Shown here: piece by piece, positions 60,245-64,000 of the stretch
Numbering within the stretch: the stretch's first letter is position 1
How the letters are laid out: every line of letters begins with the position of its first letter
NCBI GenBank assembly: GCA_964346815.1
Contig: CAYFWF010000023.1
Span: 218,050-282,049 of the forward strand
Reading direction: 5' to 3'
Source: CAYFWF01 sp964346815
Lineage (GTDB): Bacteria > Acidobacteriota > Aminicenantia > Aminicenantales > Aminicenantaceae
Length of the DNA: 64,000 nt
Translations under genes and position numbers: made by a program
Notes under the pieces: generated by a model
Databases searched by the model: none
What the model was told of the DNA's origin: nothing
Seen by the model: only the letters and a program-made list of their open reading frames with translations

Positions 60245-61546
60245 TCAGCTTTTAACCTGCTCGGCAATCCACTCGGTCGTCACACTCTTGGGTCTCTCGA
60301 TGGCCAGTCCCAAAGCTCTGTCCCAAATCAGTGAGGAGAGAACTCCGATGGCACGAGAGGCACCGAAGAACACGGTGTAGAAATCGTATTCTGTGACACC
60401 GTAATGAAGGAGCAGAACTCCACTGTGAGCGTCTACATTGGGCCAAGGATTCTTTGCCTTGCCCTGCTCTTCTAGAATCGGAGGAACCACATCATAAAGG
60501 GCACTGACTACTTGAAAGATCTCATCATCAGGCAGGTGTTTCAGGGCGAACTCTCTCTGTGCGACATATCTGGGGTCTGTCTGCCGGAGAACGGCGTGGC
60601 CGTATCCGGGAATAACCTGTCCAGAATTCAGGGTTTCCCAGCAGTAGTCTTTGAGCTGTTCTTTGGTCGGAACTCCTCCGAGTTTATCCATGAGGTCCAT
60701 AACCCAGCGGAGAACTTCCTGATTGGCTAAACCGTGCAAGGGGCCGGCGAGTCCGTTCATTCCTGCAGAGAGAGCGTAATAGGCATCCGATAGAGCAGAA
60801 CCCACTAGATGCGTGGTGTGTGCGGAAACGTTTCCGCCTTCATGATCGCTGTGGAGCACCAGATATAACCTTATCAGTTCCTTGAACTCTTCGTTCTCGA
60901 TTCCGATCATATGGGCAAAATTTCCACCCCAGTCCAGATTGGGATCTGCAGGAATATGCTCATCGTTCTTATAGCTCTTGCGGTAGATATAGGAAGCGAT
61001 GGCGGGAAGCTTGGCCAGCAGATTCATCACGTCTTCGAACATGGGATCCCAGTACTCCATCTTACTGATCCCTTCTCTGTACTTCTGGGCAAAAATCGAG
61101 TCTTTCTGGAGGGTGAGGATACCTTGTGAGAATTGCGTCATCGGATGGGTGTCTTTAGGAATAGCTTTGAGGACATCGATCAGATAGTCCGGTAGAGCGC
61201 TGCGCTGCTGCCACTCTTTGGTGATTTCCTTCACATCTTCCTCTGTCGGTAATTCACCTGTCAAAAGAAGATAAAAAATGCCTTCTGGGAGAGGTTCCTC
61301 GCCGCCTGGTGCTTTGGGCAATTTTTGCCGGAGCTGTGGGATATTGTAACCACGGAAACGGATCCCTTCCATGGGATCGAGCGCTGATGTTTCTGTGACC
61401 ATGCATTTCACGCCGCGCATTCCGCCATAAGCTTGGGCAACCGTGACTTTTGAGATCTCGACATCCCCGTGTTCTTTAAGGACTGTTCTAACCTGATTGC
61501 GCATAGGGTCGAGCTTGGACGCGAATTTTTCCTTTAATGAAGCCAT
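60245..61546 (-). CDS. gltA: citrate synthase, mitochondrial-type
   Basis: I start at ATG 61546 (AAAGGAGGAATTTTT before it); the longer frame from 61630 would start at the promoter. The 433-residue protein has catalytic His and Asp in HSDHEGGNVSAHTTH, PGYGHAVLRQTDPR and NVDAHSGVLL. The sequence context (FRGYNIPQLRQKLP, HSDHEGGNVSAH) matches the eukaryotic-type citrate synthases also found in some bacteria, rather than the E. coli-type enzyme. It condenses oxaloacetate and acetyl-CoA. Confidence 0.92.
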   Translation of the reverse strand: MASLKEKFASKLDPMRNQVRTVLKEHGDVEISKVTVAQAYGGMRGVKCMVTETSALDPMEGIRFRGYNIPQLRQKLPKAPGGEEPLPEGIFYLLLTGELPTEEDVKEITKEWQQRSALPDYLIDVLKAIPKDTHPMTQFSQGILTLQKDSIFAQKYREGISKMEYWDPMFEDVMNLLAKLPAIASYIYRKSYKNDEHIPADPNLDWGGNFAHMIGIENEEFKELIRLYLVLHSDHEGGNVSAHTTHLVGSALSDAYYALSAGMNGLAGPLHGLANQEVLRWVMDLMDKLGGVPTKEQLKDYCWETLNSGQVIPGYGHAVLRQTDPRYVAQREFALKHLPDDEIFQVVSALYDVVPPILEEQGKAKNPWPNVDAHSGVLLLHYGVTEYDFYTVFFGASRAIGVLSSLIWDRALGLAIERPKSVTTEWIAEQVKS

Positions 61547-61891
61547 AAAAATTCCTCCTTTAAGATTTGAATAAATCCCTCGAATGATTCGATGGGTAAA
61601 AAATATAACATTGATAAATAGTCGTGTCAATGAAATTCCATAAGTTCCCTGATATTGTCTGGAAATATCGTGCCCAGATCGATGTTGAATATATTTGCGC
61701 CTGAATCCGTATTATGATTGGCGAGTTGGCTTAGCCGGATAAGGATCGATACGAGACCGGTCCGAGGCGATTGTCGCCTCGAGCGAAATGAAGCAATCCT
61801 TTGTTTGAAATATCGTTTGACATTTTGGCTTCGATGAAGTTAATTATTGGAAAATAGTTTCGTCTGAGGAGAAAAATAAAGGAGTAAAAAC
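61547..61891. other. intergenic region between gltA and lemA
   Basis: This 345-base stretch holds no gene that I can support. It contains the gltA promoter (61602-61630) and an 8-bp hairpin (CGAGGCGA/TCGCCTCG, 61763-61781) without a T run. For lemA only a poor TTGAAT (61685-61690) with TATTAT (61710-61715) at 19-base spacing is visible. Confidence 0.6.
61602..61630 (-). promoter_or_regulatory. citrate synthase promoter
   Basis: On the minus strand TTGACA (61630-61625), a 17-base spacer and TATATT (61607-61602) predict a start near 61595, about 50 bases before the chosen ATG. Confidence 0.7.
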
Positions 61892-62446
61892 ATGGCCGGT
61901 ATATGGATTGTACTCATCGTTATCGCGGTGTTTATTTTCGTGGTGGTGGGTATTTACAACAGCCTTATAACTTTGCGAAACAGGGCGGACAACGCCTGGG
62001 CTCAAGTGGATGTCCAGTTGCGGAGAAGGTATGACCTGATCCCCAATTTGGTCGAGACGGTCAAAGGCTATGCCAAACACGAGAGAGAGGTGTTCCAGAG
62101 AGTGACCGAAGCACGTGCCAATGCCATCAATGCAGAATCGGTTAAAGAGCAGGAACAGGCAGAAAACATGTTGACCGGAGCTTTGAAATCGCTGTTCGCT
62201 GTGGTGGAGAATTACCCCGATCTCAAAGCCAACCAAAATTTTTTGATGCTGCAGGAAGAACTGGCAGGCACAGAAGGAAAGATCGCCTATGCCCGCCAAT
62301 TCTATAATGACACTGTCATGAAGTTCAACATGAAACAGCAGGTGTTCCCTTCCAATATTGTTGCCAACATGTTCAACTTCAAGGAGAAGGAGTACTTTGA
62401 GATAGAGGAGCCTGCGGCCAGAGAAGCTGTCAAGGTTGAGTTTTAA
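61892..62446 (+). CDS. lemA: LemA family protein
   Basis: The 184-residue protein has an N-terminal membrane segment (IWIVLIVIAVFIFVVVGIY) and the LemA core LRRRYDLIPNLVETVKGYAKHE, then RFYNDTVMKFN-like sequence (RQFYNDTVMKFN) and a C-terminal FKEKEYFEI. LemA helical-bundle proteins are membrane anchored with unclear function; they are often linked with HtpX or TPM-domain proteins. It is followed by htpX after 43 bases. Confidence 0.9.
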   Translation: MAGIWIVLIVIAVFIFVVVGIYNSLITLRNRADNAWAQVDVQLRRRYDLIPNLVETVKGYAKHEREVFQRVTEARANAINAESVKEQEQAENMLTGALKSLFAVVENYPDLKANQNFLMLQEELAGTEGKIAYARQFYNDTVMKFNMKQQVFPSNIVANMFNFKEKEYFEIEEPAAREAVKVEF

Positions 62447-62489
62447 CAGACAGACCTGAGCGTATACTCGATTACGGGAAAAATCCCTG

Positions 62490-63383
62490 ATGTATGAACA
62501 GATTACCCGCAACAAGTGGAAATCGTTTTTCCTCGTCCTGTTTTTTCTTTGTCTGATATTTGCGCTGACATGGGCTTTAGGAGAAATGACAGGCTGGGGG
62601 ACTCAGGGGTTGATTATTGCAGTATTGATCGCTGTTGCCATGACCTTCGGCGGCTATTATGCGAGCGATAAAATCGTACTGGCCATCAGCCGGGCGAGAC
62701 CGGTGAAGAAAGAAGAATACCCCTATCTATACAATGTTGTGGAAGGTTTAGCCATCGCGGCAGGGCTTCCAAAACCTCGGTGCTACGTCATCGACGATAC
62801 AGCACCCAACGCTTTTGCCTCGGGACGCAATCCGGAGAATTCCGTTGTGGTGGTCACAACCGGACTGCTTCAGAAATTGAATCGAGTCGAGCTCGAAGGC
62901 GTGATCGCCCATGAAATGTCCCATATTAAAAATTATGATGTTCTGGTACAGACTTTGGCCGTTGTCATGGTCGGAGTGGTGGCGTTGCTGAGTGACTGGA
63001 TTTTGCGGACTTTTCTCTGGGGTGGAGGACGAAGACGGTCGAGAGACAAGAGCAGCGGGAATGCAGCAGCCATATTTATCGTAGTGGCTCTTGTTTTGGC
63101 CATTCTTTCCCCTATAGTGGCTCAGCTTCTGCGATTGGCCATTTCTAGAAAGAGGGAATTCCTGGCCGATGCAAACGGTGCGCTCTTGACCCGCTATCCT
63201 CCCGGCCTGGCTTCGGCCCTCAGGAAGTTGTCAGCAGATAAAGAACCATTGGAGGCGGCCAATAAGGCTACAGCTCATCTTTATGTCGTCAATCCGCTCA
63301 AGGACATAAAGGGAAAAGTCAACAAATTATTCAGCACCCATCCGCCCATCGAGGAACGCATCGCCGCACTCGAAAAAATGTGA
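62490..63383 (+). CDS. htpX: M48-family zinc metalloprotease HtpX
   Basis: The 297-residue protein has four hydrophobic segments, the zinc motif HEMSH (VIAHEMSHIKN), a third ligand Glu in SRKREFLADANGA, and STHPPIEERIAAL near the C-terminus. HtpX degrades misfolded membrane proteins. It forms an operon with lemA, as in many bacteria. Confidence 0.93.
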   Translation: MYEQITRNKWKSFFLVLFFLCLIFALTWALGEMTGWGTQGLIIAVLIAVAMTFGGYYASDKIVLAISRARPVKKEEYPYLYNVVEGLAIAAGLPKPRCYVIDDTAPNAFASGRNPENSVVVVTTGLLQKLNRVELEGVIAHEMSHIKNYDVLVQTLAVVMVGVVALLSDWILRTFLWGGGRRRSRDKSSGNAAAIFIVVALVLAILSPIVAQLLRLAISRKREFLADANGALLTRYPPGLASALRKLSADKEPLEAANKATAHLYVVNPLKDIKGKVNKLFSTHPPIEERIAALEKM

Positions 63384-63510
63384 GTTTTGTTGGGAGCTTC
63401 CTTTCATTGACTTTATCATCATCCAAAGCAATAGGATTTCAGAATGTTCCAGGGGCTTGTGGAGACTTCTAAGATTGGAGCCGTTTATCGAAGATTGTAC
63501 ATAAATTGTA

Positions 63511-63539
63511 TTGAAAATCTAGAGGTTTCACATTATAAT
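63511..63539 (+). promoter_or_regulatory. tRNA-Asp promoter
   Basis: TTGAAA (63511-63516), a 17-base spacer and a perfect TATAAT (63534-63539) predict a start near 63546, 9 bases before the tRNA. Confidence 0.75.
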
Positions 63540-63554
63540 TAGGACCACCCGAGC

Positions 63555-63632
63555 GGGGTCGTAGTTCAGTTTGGTTAGAACGCCGGCCTGTCACGCCGGA
63601 GGCCGCCGGTTCGAGTCCGGTCGTCCCCGCCA
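63555..63632 (+). tRNA. tRNA-Asp (anticodon GUC)
   Basis: The anticodon stem GCCGG/CCGG... closes loop CTGTCAC, and the T arm contains GGTTCGAGTCC. The acceptor arms GGGGTCG (63555-63561) and CGTCCCC (63622-63628) pair with one U-U mismatch at the fifth pair. The discriminator is G and CCA is encoded (63630-63632). The mismatch is unusual but does not break the cloverleaf. Confidence 0.93.
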
Positions 63633-63633
63633 G
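63619..63633 (+). repeat. direct repeat copy 1 (tRNA-Asp 3' end)
   Basis: GGTCGTCCCCGCCAG, the last bases of tRNA-Asp plus one, is repeated exactly at 63965-63979, 346 bases away. The GIY-YIG gene lies between the copies. This is the pattern of an integration that duplicated a tRNA 3' end. Confidence 0.7.
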
Positions 63634-63644
63634 CATTTAATAAG

Positions 63645-63674
63645 AGCCTGTCGTGAAAGCAGACAGGCTTTTTT
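63645..63674 (+). terminator. intrinsic terminator after tRNA-Asp
   Basis: AGCCTGTC (63645-63652) pairs with GACAGGCT (63662-63669), followed by a run of T (63669-63674). It lies between tRNA-Asp and the GIY-YIG gene, only 3 bases before that gene's ATG. Confidence 0.8.
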
Positions 63675-63677
63675 GCT

Positions 63678-63935
63678 ATGGCATACTTTGTCTACATTCT
63701 TAGAAGCCTCGCAGACGATAGCTATTACATCGGCCACACCCATGACTTAGGCTCGAGGCTCATGCATCACAATCAGAGGAGGGTCAAATACTCGAAGGGT
63801 AAGCGACCGTGGAAATTGGTCTATTTTGAAAAGTATGCTGACAGATCTGACGCAATGATAAGAGAACAAGAGATCAAAGAACGAAAGAGCAGGAGATTCA
63901 TTGATTGTCTAGTTAGAGCGTCCCGTCAGTCCTGA
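63678..63935 (+). CDS. GIY-YIG nuclease, URI-family short protein
   Basis: The 85-residue protein is a single GIY-YIG domain: YVYIL-like start (YFVYILRSL), YYIGHT, catalytic Arg in LGSRLMHHN and Glu in MIREQEIKERK. Stand-alone domains of this length resemble URI-type proteins. There is no ribosome binding site, and a terminator lies directly upstream. The stop codon lies in a CCCGTCAG/CTGACGGG hairpin. The gene sits between duplicated tRNA-Asp 3' ends, so it may belong to a mini-element. Confidence 0.82.
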   Translation: MAYFVYILRSLADDSYYIGHTHDLGSRLMHHNQRRVKYSKGKRPWKLVYFEKYADRSDAMIREQEIKERKSRRFIDCLVRASRQS

Positions 63936-63939
63936 CGGG
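63922..63939 (+). repeat. 8-bp hairpin at the end of the GIY-YIG gene
   Basis: CCCGTCAG (63922-63929) pairs with CTGACGGG (63932-63939); the gene's TGA is inside. A second small palindrome, GTCAC/GTGAC, follows at 63951-63962. Both lie just before the second tRNA-like repeat. Confidence 0.6.
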
Positions 63940-63964
63940 AAGGCCGCCCCGTCACGAGTGACGT

Positions 63965-63979
63965 GGTCGTCCCCGCCAG
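63965..63979 (+). repeat. direct repeat copy 2 (tRNA-Asp 3' end)
   Basis: An exact 15-base copy of the tRNA-Asp 3' end without any tRNA body upstream. It marks the right edge of the candidate element carrying the GIY-YIG gene. Confidence 0.7.
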
Positions 63980-64000
63980 ATTTCAAAGCCCGTCTATAAA

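Noticed and set aside
61844..62515. Long minus-strand open frame opposite lemA
   Set aside because: lemA on the other strand is full length and conserved, and the antisense frame has no signature.

Overview
The window looks like a chromosomal segment of a strictly anaerobic bacterium of moderate GC content. It carries an HdrABC/MvhADG-type hydrogenase cluster, HndA/NuoF-like NADH modules, a large NAD-glutamate dehydrogenase, a mitochondrial-type citrate synthase, DUF4388-J-TPR and HD-GYP proteins, and a Cys-rich sigma54 two-component system. This gene mix fits the Acidobacteriota/Aminicenantota neighbourhood, but that placement is inference from gene content only. Several promoters match a TTGACA-N17-TATAAT consensus, and most genes have GGAGG-like ribosome binding sites.

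Layout. 1-7.9 kb: end of topA, a Xer recombinase, a ComEA-like secreted protein, then minus-strand rdgB, mgtC, a UbiA-type prenyltransferase with a methyltransferase, and NAD-glutamate dehydrogenase. 7.9-9.4 kb: hydrogenase maturation genes (hypA, hypB, endopeptidase). 9.5-24.3 kb: the centrepiece, one minus-strand operon of 16 genes running hdrC, hdrB, an N-terminal half of HdrA, a DRTGG protein, an ATPase-fold protein, a [FeFe]-hydrogenase-like protein, a second DRTGG protein, a PHP protein, a second ATPase-fold protein, NuoE, HndB, a NuoF-GltD fusion, a NuoG-N/HdrA-C fusion, mvhD, mvhG and mvhA, ended by a strong terminator. A promoter and a 17-bp-arm inverted repeat lie upstream of hdrC. 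HdrA is split into two polypeptides encoded about 8 kb apart, and the C-terminal half is fused to a NuoG-like module. This suggests an electron-bifurcating assembly that joins NADH, NADPH, H2, ferredoxin and an Hdr-type disulfide or CCG site. It has features of both the Mvh-Hdr complex and the Sporomusa-type Nfn (Stn) transhydrogenase.

24.7-31.8 kb: a lipoprotein, tRNA-Lys and tRNA-Glu, an HD-GYP response regulator, and a histidine kinase/NtrC pair next to a sigma54 promoter driving a response regulator with a duplicated Cys4 motif; then tRNA-Val. 31.9-36 kb: an accessory patch of small genes: unknown protein, pentapeptide-repeat protein, integrase remnant, zinc-ribbon fragments, PEGA lipoprotein, XRE regulator, and two related lipoproteins. 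36.2-41 kb: housekeeping operon rplU-rpmA-obgE-nadD-rsfS-rlmH-dksA-comF. 41-50 kb: hsp20, rsmI, a split glutamine-dependent NAD synthetase, DUF4388-DnaJ-TPR and TPR proteins, murB, DUF2520 and NYN proteins, an MBL-fold hydrolase.

50.5-60 kb: HIT protein, murA, and an amino-acid metabolism cluster (two PLP enzymes, cupin, SDR, an unrecognised 412-residue protein, and a divergent homoserine-dehydrogenase-like/aldehyde-dehydrogenase pair). 60-64 kb: citrate synthase, lemA, htpX, and tRNA-Asp followed by a small GIY-YIG nuclease gene bracketed by a 15-bp duplication of the tRNA 3' end.
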